Shown: positions 1 to 6,729, counted from the first letter of the stretch. The stretch: 12,989 bases of DNA from an uncultured Dorea sp. (GCA_910586965.1 CAJUMF010000058.1:1-12989); one strand, 5' to 3'. The notes: generated by a model not told the origin, from the letters alone. Numbers and translations are program-made.

Positions 1-215
1 ATATGATTTTGTCAGAAACCTTATGGAAGCATCTTGCGGAAATTGATGAAGAATGCAATGAGATGATGGACAGGCTTGTGGGGCAGATGGCAAAGAAAGA
101 GGGTGTGACGGAGCAGTTAAAATCCGATGACTGGCTGTGTTGGCTTCAGAAGATTAACAGCATCAGGAGCAGGGCGGAGGAAGTGGTGTTGCACGATCTG
201 ATATATTCCCTTTAG
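1..215 (+). CDS. tnpV: TnpV family transposon protein, 3' part only
   Basis: About 70 C-terminal residues of a TnpV-like protein; the reading frame is open to the left edge, so the start lies outside the window and the first visible ATG (position 3) is probably internal. The recognisable part is the stretch HLAEIDEECNEMMDRLVGQM followed by a conserved EGVTEQLK segment and a tail with NSIRSRAEEVV and a final LIYSL, as in TnpV proteins of Tn4451-type elements. The role of TnpV is not established; it recurs beside large serine recombinases and mobilization genes. The stop is TAG at 213-215, followed at once by a strong inverted repeat. Family assignment is from recalled sequence pattern. Confidence 0.75.
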   Translation, partial: MILSETLWKHLAEIDEECNEMMDRLVGQMAKKEGVTEQLKSDDWLCWLQKINSIRSRAEEVVLHDLIYSL

Positions 216-238
216 TTCTGGCTTTGTTTTAAGTTTTG

Positions 239-318
239 TAGCATGAGGCACAGATGATGTCAAGACACCGGCTCCGCCTCGCCTGCGACGGTCTTGACAT
301 CATCTGTGCCTCATGCTA
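239..318. repeat. Perfect 28-bp inverted repeat with GC-rich loop
   Basis: Arms 239-266 and 291-318 are exact reverse complements (28 of 28), separated by a 24-nt GC-rich loop. The left arm begins TAGCATGAGGCACAG and the right arm ends with its complement. There is no T-run after the right arm, so it is not a standard intrinsic terminator. It lies 24 bp after tnpV and could be a 3' mRNA structure, a protein-binding dyad or a small hairpin element. Confidence 0.9.
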
Positions 319-330
319 TGGAGCGGTCAA

Positions 331-349
331 GGGGGAACAAAGTTCCCCC
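331..349. repeat. Short GC hairpin
   Basis: GGGGGAAC (331-338) and GTTCCCCC (342-349) are perfect complements around a 3-nt loop, 12 bp after the large inverted repeat. No T-run follows on either strand, so terminator function is not shown. Confidence 0.6.
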
Positions 350-400
350 ATTGCATTAAAAATGCCAATGGCGATATTCTGAAAAAATCAAAATTGGGGA

Positions 401-429
401 TTGACAGGAATTGAAAAATGGCTTATTAT
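401..429 (+). promoter_or_regulatory. Sigma-A-like promoter pointing right (antisense to the next genes)
   Basis: TTGACA at 401-406, exactly 17 nt, then TATTAT at 424-429. No rightward gene follows; transcription would enter the 3' end of the leftward gene at 466-996 as antisense RNA. The match is close to consensus but is not proof of use. Confidence 0.45.
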
Positions 430-465
430 TGACAATAAGAAATGGGTTTTTACCGTACAGTGTTT

Positions 466-996
466 TCACTCAAGCGGGCTGCTCGTTTCTTTTTTTATTG
501 CCAAGATATCATACAGATACTTCCTGCCATCATTCGCATGACGGACAAGCATACTTGCTGAATAAATATTATGTCTTGCTATTTTCCCTGTTTTGTCATC
601 ATATACGGGCAATGCAAATCTGATGTTGTAGCGATACCATCCATATACCGCATCTGTTTTGTGTTTTTCTTTCCGGTTTGCCTCATGTTTTGGATTGGTG
701 GCTATTCTTATAAGTTCAGGAACAGCCTGTGAAGCATTTGCCTTAGCCTTTGCGACAGCGCCTTTTAAGGCGATACGGCTTTCTGAACTTGCGTATTCAT
801 CGGGAAAATCTGCCGAAATATATATTTTTTCAGAAGTTTCCTCAATTTCGTAAAAATCCCCGATATACGCTTTCAGGTATTCTTCGACAGCCGTCCAGTC
901 ATCCCGCACTTTTGCCTTGAAACGGATATCGTTAATCAAGACCAGCTTTTTACCGTCCGCATCGGTTATGATATTTACATTCCTGTTTTCAATCAT
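466..996 (-). CDS. Small protein with a polyvalent-protein / BECR-nuclease-like domain
   Basis: 176 aa if started at the ATG at 996, which has AAAGGA about 10 nt upstream. This start overlaps the stop of the preceding gene by 8 nt (ATGATTGA), which suggests translational coupling; the longer frame back to 1131 is rejected because it covers the neighbour's zinc finger. The N-terminal part (residues 10-60) is beta-rich and acidic, followed by a helix rich in AKAKANA. The C-terminal part, about 125-170, reads GWYRYNIRFALPVYD, then LVRHANDG, then KYLYDILAIKKE. That pattern recalls domains attached to large polyvalent phage and ICE proteins, including the Barnase-EndoU-ColicinE5/D-RelE-like (BECR) nucleases. 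The fold assignment is inference; no catalytic residue can be fixed by eye. It could equally be a non-catalytic accessory domain. Confidence 0.8.
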   Translation of the reverse strand: MIENRNVNIITDADGKKLVLINDIRFKAKVRDDWTAVEEYLKAYIGDFYEIEETSEKIYISADFPDEYASSESRIALKGAVAKAKANASQAVPELIRIATNPKHEANRKEKHKTDAVYGWYRYNIRFALPVYDDKTGKIARHNIYSASMLVRHANDGRKYLYDILAIKKETSSPLE

Positions 997-1903
997 CTCT
1001 TTTGTTTCCTTTCTTCTTTTCCCTTGATTTGTAGACATTAAACTGGTTCTTGCACTTCTGGCTGCAAAATTCATTCCCCTTCCTGCTTGCGACAAAGGCT
1101 TTTTTACAGTGTTTGCACATGCGCATATCACTGTCCTTATCCGTGAGCATGAATGAGAAGCACATCTGCACCATGATTAGCAGTGAATGGAAATCCCATA
1201 CGATAACGGGCGAATCCTTTTCAAGCGCGATCCGGTAAGTCGGGGATATGCCGCCGAAAGCGGAAATGCCGTGACGGTACAGGCAGCGTGTCTGTTCGTC
1301 AATCGTATCATAATCCATGTAATAAAGGAAACTTGTCATAAAGGTAAACGCCCAGTCGGTAAATTCCTTTACAAGCCAGTCATATCTTTCCGCATATTCC
1401 TTCTGCAATTCCATTGCCACAGCCTGCGGCGCATTTCCCATAGCCATCGTGATCGCAATACCCTCACGGTCAGTTACAGACCAGCCTGATTCTACGCCGT
1501 TCTTTCTGAAATCCGGCTTGTCAAAAGGGTAAAAATAAGAAAAATACTCATCTGTAGGGAGGGATTCTTCCTTTATAAAGTGGTTTTTGGGAAGATACAC
1601 CGATTCATAGGTTATAAAATCCGCAGTTGTCGGGAGGGCGGTCATAAAGCCGAGAAAACCATATTTTTTGATAAAGTCAAGTACAGCTTCTTTCAATTCT
1701 TCTTCCGGTACTTTGTGCATGGCAGCAAGCCCGACATTTATGGCATCAATGACGAGCTGTTCCGCTTCCTGCATGGGATGGTACATTTCCGGTCTGGCAT
1801 TTTTGGAAACCGTTATGTAGAGGTTGTTGTCACTGCCTGTCTTATATTCATAACTGCTGTACCGAATCCACGGTGCGCTGGTATGTTCAAATAAATTCTT
1901 CAT
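989..1903 (-). CDS. Zinc-finger protein of a mobile element, CGNR-like C-terminus
   Basis: 304 aa from the ATG at 1903, preferred because GGAG lies exactly 10 nt upstream. The frame also offers GTG at 1936 and ATG at 1924, both with poor ribosome binding sites. The first 250 residues are not recognised: largely helical and aromatic, with no signal peptide. Near the C-terminus are cysteines C263, C266, C280 and C284 (CX2CX13CX3C) in the context MCKHCKKAFVASRKGNEFC, followed by a basic tail. The arrangement resembles CGNR-type zinc fingers, which bind DNA in transcription regulators, but the CGNR tetrad itself is absent. It is followed by the overlapping gene 466-996 and has its own promoter. 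Probable role: DNA or RNA binding, perhaps autoregulation of the pair; this is inference. Confidence 0.8.
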   Translation of the reverse strand: MKNLFEHTSAPWIRYSSYEYKTGSDNNLYITVSKNARPEMYHPMQEAEQLVIDAINVGLAAMHKVPEEELKEAVLDFIKKYGFLGFMTALPTTADFITYESVYLPKNHFIKEESLPTDEYFSYFYPFDKPDFRKNGVESGWSVTDREGIAITMAMGNAPQAVAMELQKEYAERYDWLVKEFTDWAFTFMTSFLYYMDYDTIDEQTRCLYRHGISAFGGISPTYRIALEKDSPVIVWDFHSLLIMVQMCFSFMLTDKDSDMRMCKHCKKAFVASRKGNEFCSQKCKNQFNVYKSREKKKGNKRDD

Positions 1904-1944
1904 AAATAATCTGCTCCAATCCATCAAACCTGCCACATCATCTG

Positions 1945-1962
1945 ATGTAATATTTCTTACAT
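1945..1962. promoter_or_regulatory. Operator-like palindrome overlapping the -10 box
   Basis: ATGTAA and TTACAT (6-bp arms, 6-nt spacer) form a perfect dyad whose last two bases fall in the TATAAT of the leftward promoter at 1961-1989. The placement is that of a repressor site. The binding protein is unknown; the adjacent zinc-finger and sigma-like proteins are candidates. Confidence 0.45.
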
Positions 1963-1989
1963 TATAAACAGTTACTCGTTATCGGTCAA
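1961..1989 (-). promoter_or_regulatory. Promoter of the zinc-finger / BECR-like gene pair
   Basis: On the minus strand TTGACC (plus 1984-1989), 17 nt, TATAAT (plus 1961-1966). The -35 box overlaps the last codons of the upstream gene 1979-2626, so the pair can be transcribed separately from it. The -10 box is followed at once by the dyad at 1945-1962. Confidence 0.7.
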
Positions 1990-2626
1990 GCTGTCGGGTG
2001 TTCTTTTTCTTCCGCACTCCGTTTTCCAAGAAATATTTTTCGTCAATCGTCATCGGCAGACGGTTTTCTTTTCTGTATGTAAGTATGCCGCCATAGAGTC
2101 TCCGTATCTTTTTCAGAGCAGTTTCCCGAATACCCCTGATATTCCGGTCAGTCTGTCCAATACTCTCCGCATATTCTGCTGTGGAATAGTCACGCAGGAA
2201 CAGATAATAGAGCATATTTTTGAGATGCGGCTTTAGTTCCTTTAATATTTTCGATAAATCCGCATCTGTGACAAGCTCGTGTACTGTTTCGGGATGGTCA
2301 AATATAATATCGAGGAAATCACCCGCAAGCATGAGCCTTCTTAGAATCATGTCATAGGAAGGGCTGTCGGAAAGGTACAATTCGTATGCGCCCCATTCCA
2401 GAGGAACAGCGGAGCGTCCTGTTTCATGGTCTCTTTCTTTCCGTTCCCTGTTTGCGTCCAGTTTATCCCACCAGTACAGTACATTTTCAAAGTCGGCTTC
2501 CGTCCTTGCGCTTTCCTCAATACGCCGGATCGCAAGGGCGCGGGCTTCACGGTGGAGCATATCCCCGTCCGCTTCCGTTATGAAATTCTGCTCCCTGAAT
2601 GCCGGGAGTTCAGCGTATTTTGGCAT
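1979..2626 (-). CDS. Sigma-70 region-4-like DNA-binding protein
   Basis: 215 aa, ATG at 2626 with AAAGGA 10 nt upstream. Residues about 125-178 look like a sigma region 4 helix-turn-helix: LKPHLKNMLYYLFLRDYSTAEYAESIG followed by a recognition helix TDRNIRGIRETALKKIRR. The N-terminal half (charged, helical, with FENVLYWWDKLDANRER) does not resemble sigma region 2, so it is probably not a complete sigma factor but a sigma-like regulator of the sort carried by conjugative elements. The C-terminus is strongly basic. It is divergent from the tnpW-recombinase operon across a 240-bp gap, a natural place for it to regulate. Role inferred; no target known. Confidence 0.75.
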   Translation of the reverse strand: MPKYAELPAFREQNFITEADGDMLHREARALAIRRIEESARTEADFENVLYWWDKLDANRERKERDHETGRSAVPLEWGAYELYLSDSPSYDMILRRLMLAGDFLDIIFDHPETVHELVTDADLSKILKELKPHLKNMLYYLFLRDYSTAEYAESIGQTDRNIRGIRETALKKIRRLYGGILTYRKENRLPMTIDEKYFLENGVRKKKNTRQLDR

Positions 2627-2665
2627 TTGCAGTCAGTCCTTTGCAAAAAAATAAAATTTTGTAGC

Positions 2666-2681
2666 TGTTTTTTCAAAAACA
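2666..2681. repeat. Palindrome in the divergent regulatory gap
   Basis: TGTTTTT and AAAAACA arms (7 bp, perfect) around TC. It lies 40-55 bp upstream of the start of the sigma-like gene. A second dyad, CTCCT/AGGAG at 2705-2723, follows. Both are candidate regulator sites in the 2627-2770 gap; no convincing sigma-A promoter is seen there for the rightward operon. Confidence 0.35.
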
Positions 2682-2770
2682 CTTCCTCTTTTATAGCCGT
2701 ATTTCTCCTATTAGTGAAAGGAGTAATTCTTTTTTGCTAAAAATCAATTACAAAAAAGGAGGAACAGGCT

Positions 2771-2785
2771 ATGGGGTACGGATAA
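2771..2785 (+). CDS. Possible 4-codon leader peptide (MGYG)
   Basis: ATG GGG TAC GGA TAA preceded by a perfect AGGAGG at 2757-2762 with an 8-nt spacer. So strong a ribosome site before a four-codon frame suggests a leader peptide or upstream ORF ahead of tnpW rather than a protein. It ends 1 nt before the next short frame. Confidence 0.35.
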   Translation: MGYG

Positions 2786-2786
2786 A

Positions 2787-2831
2787 ATGAAAATCCGGTT
2801 ACTGAATACGGAAGTACAAGAACCATTATAG
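2787..2831 (+). CDS. Possible 14-aa leader peptide
   Basis: The ATG at 2787, one nucleotide after the TAA of the MGYG frame, opens MKIRLLNTEVQEPL and ends with TAG at 2829-2831. It could be translated by ribosomes reinitiating from the preceding frame. It is followed by a small hairpin (GCGTAT-G-ATACGC, 2839-2851) and the tnpW ribosome site. It may be part of an attenuation leader; function not shown. Confidence 0.3.
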   Translation: MKIRLLNTEVQEPL

Positions 2832-2867
2832 GGGAAATGCGTATGATACGCAAGAAAGGATTGCATA

Positions 2868-3110
2868 ATGGAAACAGTAAAATTGGATAACGGTATGGTA
2901 AAAACCAGCCCCTCTGCGGCTGGCTTTTTTTACCGCAGAATTGGCGGGACGCTTTTTAAGGTCAGGGTATATACGGGTTCGGGTTATGTCGATACGCTTG
3001 ACGAAAAAATAACCCGTTTAATACGCAATGAAGTGATGACAGGAGGCGGAAAATGTGGTATTATGAATCTACCACAGATGAGCCAGCCGCCGGAAAGGAG
3101 TTCGGAGTGA
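2868..3110 (+). CDS. tnpW: TnpW family transposon protein
   Basis: 80 aa, ATG at 2868 with GAAAGGA 7 nt upstream. The core, FYRRIGGTLFKVRVYTGSGYVDTLDEKITRLIRNE (about residues 21-55), is the short TnpW pattern: an RRIG motif, a beta-hairpin, then a helix with the EKI..LI signature. The first 20 residues are encoded by a terminator-like hairpin (2897-2934), and the tail after residue 58 overlaps the recombinase gene. The stop TGA at 3108-3110 overlaps the recombinase GTG start (GTGA). TnpW function is not known; the gene regularly sits directly upstream of large serine recombinases in Firmicutes elements. Confidence 0.7.
   Translation: METVKLDNGMVKTSPSAAGFFYRRIGGTLFKVRVYTGSGYVDTLDEKITRLIRNEVMTGGGKCGIMNLPQMSQPPERSSE
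2897..2934 (+). terminator. Terminator-like hairpin inside the start of tnpW
   Basis: CCAGCC (2905-2910), 7-nt loop, GGCTGG (2918-2923), then C and seven T (2925-2931). Flanking GGTAAAAA and TTTTTACC extend the pairing, so it could act on both strands. It begins 29 nt after the tnpW ATG and follows two short leader frames, which fits translation-dependent attenuation of the recombinase operon. Confidence 0.6.
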
Positions 3111-5083
3111 ACAACAGGACGGCTGGTGACAACAGAATAACAGCTCTTTACGAGCGGCTCTCAAGGGACGATGATCTTGCGGGGGACAGCAACAGCATAG
3201 TCAACCAGAAGAAAATGCTGGAAGACTACGCAAAAAATAACGGGTACACGAACACGGTGCATTTTACGGATGACGGATTTTCCGGCGGCAGTTTTGAAAG
3301 ACCGGGATGGAAGCAGATGTTAAGCCGGATTGAAAACGGCGACATCGGCACAGTCATAGTAAAGGACATGAGCCGTGTGGGGAGGGATTACCTTCAGGTA
3401 GGATTCTACACGGAGGTATTCTTCCGTGAAAAAGGTGTCCGTTTTATTGCTGTTTCCAACGGTGTTGACAGTACCAACAACACCAGCAGCGAATTCGCCC
3501 CTTTTTTGAATATCATGAATGAATGGTATCTGCGCGACTGTAGCAGGAAGATTACCGCTGTACTTAGAGCAAAGGGAAAAGAGGGGAAACCTCTTACAAA
3601 TAATCCGCCTTATGGTTATATGAAAGATGCAGAGGACAAAAACTGCTGGGTTATTGATGAAGAAGCGGCGGCAGTTGTGCGCAGGATATTTGCCATGACG
3701 GTGGAAGGCATGGGACCGTACCGGATCGCAAAAATACTGTCTGATGAAAAAGTGGAAAAGCCGTCTTATTATCAGGCAGTCAGGGGAAGGGGATGTTATA
3801 AAAACCAGTGCGATTTTGAACATCCTTATGCGTGGATGGGCGTGAGCATTGTAAGGATGCTGGAAAAACCGGAATATATGGGCGATACCGTAAATTTCCG
3901 TAGCCACAAGGAATCCTACAAGGATAAAAAGGCGGTTAAAAACAGCAGCGATGAAATCCTTATTTTCCGGGATACCCATGAACCGATCATAGACCGCAGG
4001 ACATGGTATATGGTGCAGGAATTAAGAAAGACGGTGCGCAGGATTGACACAAGCGGAGAGGGAAGCCCGCTGACGGGAAAGCTGTTCTGCGCTGACTGCG
4101 GCAGTAAAATGTATTACCGCAGGGCAGGGGAGCGCGCCGGAAGGGACTGGCGGGGGATGCCCGACGGAACGGTCAGAAAAACGCCTGCGTCTTTTAACTG
4201 CGGCACTTATAACAGCAGCCGCAAGCAGAATGATAAAAAATGCAGTTCCCATTGTGTTCAGGAGGATGCCGTGAGGCAGATCCTTCTTGAAACAATCCGG
4301 TATGCCTTAAAAAGCGTCCGCATGGACGAGGCGGCATTTATACAGAATATGCGGAGTGCATCAGAAGTTAGGGATAAAAGTGAGGTAAAAAAGCTGAAAA
4401 CAGACCTCTCCAAAAAAGAGAAACGCTTCGCAGACCTTGACCTGCTGATAAAAAAGGTGTATGAGGACAACGCAATGGGAAAGTTGCCGGACAGACGGTA
4501 TGAGATGCTTTCTTCCGATTATGAGAAGGAACAGCAGGGACTTGAAATTTCCATGCAGGAGATCAGGGAAAAACTCATGCAGTTCGAGGACGATACGGAC
4601 AGGACGGAGGAGTTTATCTTCCTTGTCCATAAGTACACTGACATTCAGGAACTTACGCCCGCCATCATCAATGAGTTTGTGGACAAGGTGCTGATTCATA
4701 AAGCTGAACGGATTGATGGGGAGCGTGTGCAGGAGATTGAAGTTTATCTGAATTTTATCGGGAAGGTTGAGCTGCCGGCACAGGAGATTTCTGAAAAGGA
4801 ACTGGCAGAGATAAGGGAGAAGCAGAGAATCCGTGAACGGAATGCAATGTACCAGAGACGGCGCAGGGCAAAATTCATGCCAAAGACAAAAGCAATTTTA
4901 ACGGAAGCGGACGGAGCGGAAAAAGAAAGGACTTTGGCAGAGGCGCGGGCACAGGCGGAGGAACGCCTGAAAGCGGATGACACAAGCCACATCGCTTCCG
5001 TTGTTGCCGGAGAAAATAAGATTATTGTAGAAAGTGGTATTTTCCCTACAAAGGAAGAAGTAAGAGCCAAATATGAAATTTAA
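3107..5083 (+). CDS. Large serine recombinase (TnpX-like)
   Basis: 658 aa from the GTG at 3107, chosen because it overlaps the tnpW stop (GTGA), has AAAGGAG 6 nt upstream and puts the catalytic domain at the usual distance from the N-terminus. The alternative ATG at 3053, with a perfect AGGAGG 6 nt upstream, would add 18 residues. Domains: resolvase catalytic domain (about 8-145) with nucleophile Ser19 in ALYERLS and the KDMSRVGRD arginines 90 and 93; recombinase domain (about 170-285); zinc ribbon with C328/C331 and C365/C379/C383; coiled coil (about 420-500); DUF4368-like segment (about 505-560); and a basic tail with QRRRRAK. All expected catalytic residues are present. The family performs site-specific excision and integration through a circular intermediate, as in Tn4451 and Tn5397. 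It is probably the integrase of this element. Confidence 0.93.
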   Translation: MNNRTAGDNRITALYERLSRDDDLAGDSNSIVNQKKMLEDYAKNNGYTNTVHFTDDGFSGGSFERPGWKQMLSRIENGDIGTVIVKDMSRVGRDYLQVGFYTEVFFREKGVRFIAVSNGVDSTNNTSSEFAPFLNIMNEWYLRDCSRKITAVLRAKGKEGKPLTNNPPYGYMKDAEDKNCWVIDEEAAAVVRRIFAMTVEGMGPYRIAKILSDEKVEKPSYYQAVRGRGCYKNQCDFEHPYAWMGVSIVRMLEKPEYMGDTVNFRSHKESYKDKKAVKNSSDEILIFRDTHEPIIDRRTWYMVQELRKTVRRIDTSGEGSPLTGKLFCADCGSKMYYRRAGERAGRDWRGMPDGTVRKTPASFNCGTYNSSRKQNDKKCSSHCVQEDAVRQILLETIRYALKSVRMDEAAFIQNMRSASEVRDKSEVKKLKTDLSKKEKRFADLDLLIKKVYEDNAMGKLPDRRYEMLSSDYEKEQQGLEISMQEIREKLMQFEDDTDRTEEFIFLVHKYTDIQELTPAIINEFVDKVLIHKAERIDGERVQEIEVYLNFIGKVELPAQEISEKELAEIREKQRIRERNAMYQRRRRAKFMPKTKAILTEADGAEKERTLAEARAQAEERLKADDTSHIASVVAGENKIIVESGIFPTKEEVRAKYEI

Positions 5084-5112
5084 CAAAATAATGTGAAAGT
5101 GAGGATTTTGAT

Positions 5113-6063
5113 ATGACAAAACTTAGGGATTACAACATGAACGGAACAATCATTTTAGGCGTGGATGCAGGCTATGGGAACTATAAGACGGCAAGGTGCT
5201 GTTTTGCGACTTCCGTGAGCAGGAGCAGCCAGCCGCCCGTTTTTACGAGGGACTATCTGGAATATAATGGCGGCTATTACACCATAGGCGAGGGGCATAA
5301 GGACTTTGTAGCGGAAAAAAACAGGGATGATGATAATTATATCCTTACCCTTGCCGCTATCGCAAAGGAACTGAAAGCGAGGGGACTGTCAGCCGCAAAG
5401 ATACACCTTGCAGTGGGGCTTCCGCTGAAATGGGTGCAGGCGCAGCGGGATTCGTTTCGTGAGTATATGATGCAGAACCGCCATGTTGATTATAAGTATG
5501 CTGGCAAGCGTTATGAGGTTGACATCGTGGATTGTACGGTCATGCCACAGTGTTATGCGGCGATAGCGGAAAATCTGCCCGATTTTAAGGGTATGCACAT
5601 GGTAGCGGATATCGGCAACGGAACAATGAATGTGATGATACTCAATAATGGAAAGGCGAGCGAAAGCAAGTCGTGGACGGTAAAGCTGGGGGCAAATGAA
5701 TGTTATATGGCGATCCGCAATCTTATACTGGACAGGAAAGCGGAGGAACTTCCGGCAGAGATCATCGAGAATTATCTGCGTTATGGTGATACAAAAGTGG
5801 GCGGGGAATACCAGCAGCTCATGGAGGAAGCGGCAAAGAGCTATGTGGATAAGATATTTGCAGAGCTAAAGGTACATGGGTATAACCCCAATCTTATGAA
5901 ACTGTATATTATGGGCGGAGGAGCAAAGGTTGTGGAACTTGTGGGAGATTATGACAGCGGTAATGTCACTTTCAACCACGATATACGGGCAAATGCCAAA
6001 GGCTATGAATACTTCTGTTATATGAAGCTGCGCAGACAGAAATCAATGGCTTCCGCCGGGTAA
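5113..6063 (+). CDS. parM: ParM/StbA-like actin-fold ATPase for DNA segregation
   Basis: 316 aa, ATG at 5113 with GAGG 8 nt upstream; a second ATG at 5137 (residue 9) with AGGG upstream is possible. Actin-like ATPase signatures are in order: phosphate-1 loop GVDAGYGNYKT (16-26), connect-like VMPQCYAAI (143-151), phosphate-2 VADIGNGTMNV (164-174), and the adenosine loop YIMGGGAKV (265-273). Length fits ParM/Alp proteins (about 315-330 aa). The family forms filaments that push apart DNA copies bound through a ParR adaptor at a centromere. It lies 29 bp after the recombinase and 14 bp before the ParR-like gene, so the three are probably one operon. On an integrative element it would act on the excised circle; this is inference. 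Confidence 0.88.
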   Translation: MTKLRDYNMNGTIILGVDAGYGNYKTARCCFATSVSRSSQPPVFTRDYLEYNGGYYTIGEGHKDFVAEKNRDDDNYILTLAAIAKELKARGLSAAKIHLAVGLPLKWVQAQRDSFREYMMQNRHVDYKYAGKRYEVDIVDCTVMPQCYAAIAENLPDFKGMHMVADIGNGTMNVMILNNGKASESKSWTVKLGANECYMAIRNLILDRKAEELPAEIIENYLRYGDTKVGGEYQQLMEEAAKSYVDKIFAELKVHGYNPNLMKLYIMGGGAKVVELVGDYDSGNVTFNHDIRANAKGYEYFCYMKLRRQKSMASAG

Positions 6064-6077
6064 GGGGGCGCATCCGA

Positions 6078-6617
6078 ATGAAGAATAAAAACCACAATAT
6101 CCGTTTCAACATGGAGAAAGAGGACGAGTGCAGGGCGTGGGAGCTTCTGCACTCCCCCAAGGTGCGGCAGATGTTCAAGTCACAGAATAAATTTGTGATA
6201 GAGGCGGTCAATGATTATTACGATAGATGCGTGGCAAAAGGTAATGATCCGTATCTGGAAACGAGGGAGAAAGAGGACGCCTTTGCAGAGCGTATCGTGG
6301 AAGTGGTGGAAAGGAAAGTGATGTCCAACCTTCCGGCGCTTTTGGGGATGTATATGGCACAGATGCAGTTTTTTCCCTTATCCGTTCCTATGGGTGCATA
6401 CCCGGCGACGCAAGGCGGCATGGTGTACGGTCAGGCATCAGCAAACGGTACGAATAACGGAAATGCAGTAATGGGCGGGGCAGTTTCTCCCATTGTTTCC
6501 AATCCGGCAGATATGGAAGCAGCGATGCAGAATGCAGGGGATGTGCAGGAAGAAGCTGTACCGGAGAATGCCACAGAGCCGCCGGACAATGATTTGATTG
6601 ATTTTGATGCGTTTTAA
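6078..6617 (+). CDS. parR: ParR-like partition adaptor
   Basis: 179 aa, ATG at 6078 with a G-rich ribosome site (GGGGG at 6064-6068) about 9 nt upstream. The N-terminus (about 5-50) has NIRFNMEKEDECRAWELLHS then a helix KFVIEAVNDYYDRC, the expected pattern of a ribbon-helix-helix centromere-binding domain. The middle is a helical segment (60-95), followed by a low-complexity region rich in M, A, G and N. The last ten residues, DNDLIDFDAF, are an acidic-hydrophobic peptide like the ParR tails that contact ParM filament ends. Assignment rests mainly on position directly after parM plus this architecture, as ParR sequences diverge quickly. It is followed by an intrinsic terminator. Confidence 0.72.
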   Translation: MKNKNHNIRFNMEKEDECRAWELLHSPKVRQMFKSQNKFVIEAVNDYYDRCVAKGNDPYLETREKEDAFAERIVEVVERKVMSNLPALLGMYMAQMQFFPLSVPMGAYPATQGGMVYGQASANGTNNGNAVMGGAVSPIVSNPADMEAAMQNAGDVQEEAVPENATEPPDNDLIDFDAF

Positions 6618-6633
6618 TATATTTGCAGAGTGG

Positions 6634-6669
6634 GGCTATGGTAATCAGGTTTACTGTAGCCTTATTTTT
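6634..6669 (+). terminator. Intrinsic terminator after parR
   Basis: An 11-bp stem (6634-6644 with 6651-6661, two G-U pairs, GGCTA outer and GTAA inner) closes a 6-nt loop and is followed by TTATTTTT. It lies 16 bp after the parR stop and would end the tnpW-recombinase-parMR transcript. Confidence 0.7.
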
Positions 6670-6729
6670 GTGGATTTTTTCACATCAGAGCATAAATGCA
6701 TCCATATTTTCATAAAAGACCGACAAAGG

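Noticed and set aside
411..623. 70-aa rightward frame downstream of the promoter at 401-429
   Set aside because: It lies opposite a well-supported leftward gene, and the ATG falls between the -35 and -10 boxes, upstream of the predicted RNA start.
997..1131. N-terminal extension of the 466-996 gene
   Set aside because: It overlaps the coding sequence of the neighbour's zinc finger in another frame; the internal ATG at 996 has a good ribosome site and gives the usual short overlap.
1261..1894. Rightward frames opposite the zinc-finger gene
   Set aside because: They are shadows of the leftward coding sequence, with no ribosome sites or recognisable domains.
3320..5070. Long leftward frames opposite the recombinase
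   Set aside because: The recombinase frame carries all family motifs; the opposite frames are composition artefacts.
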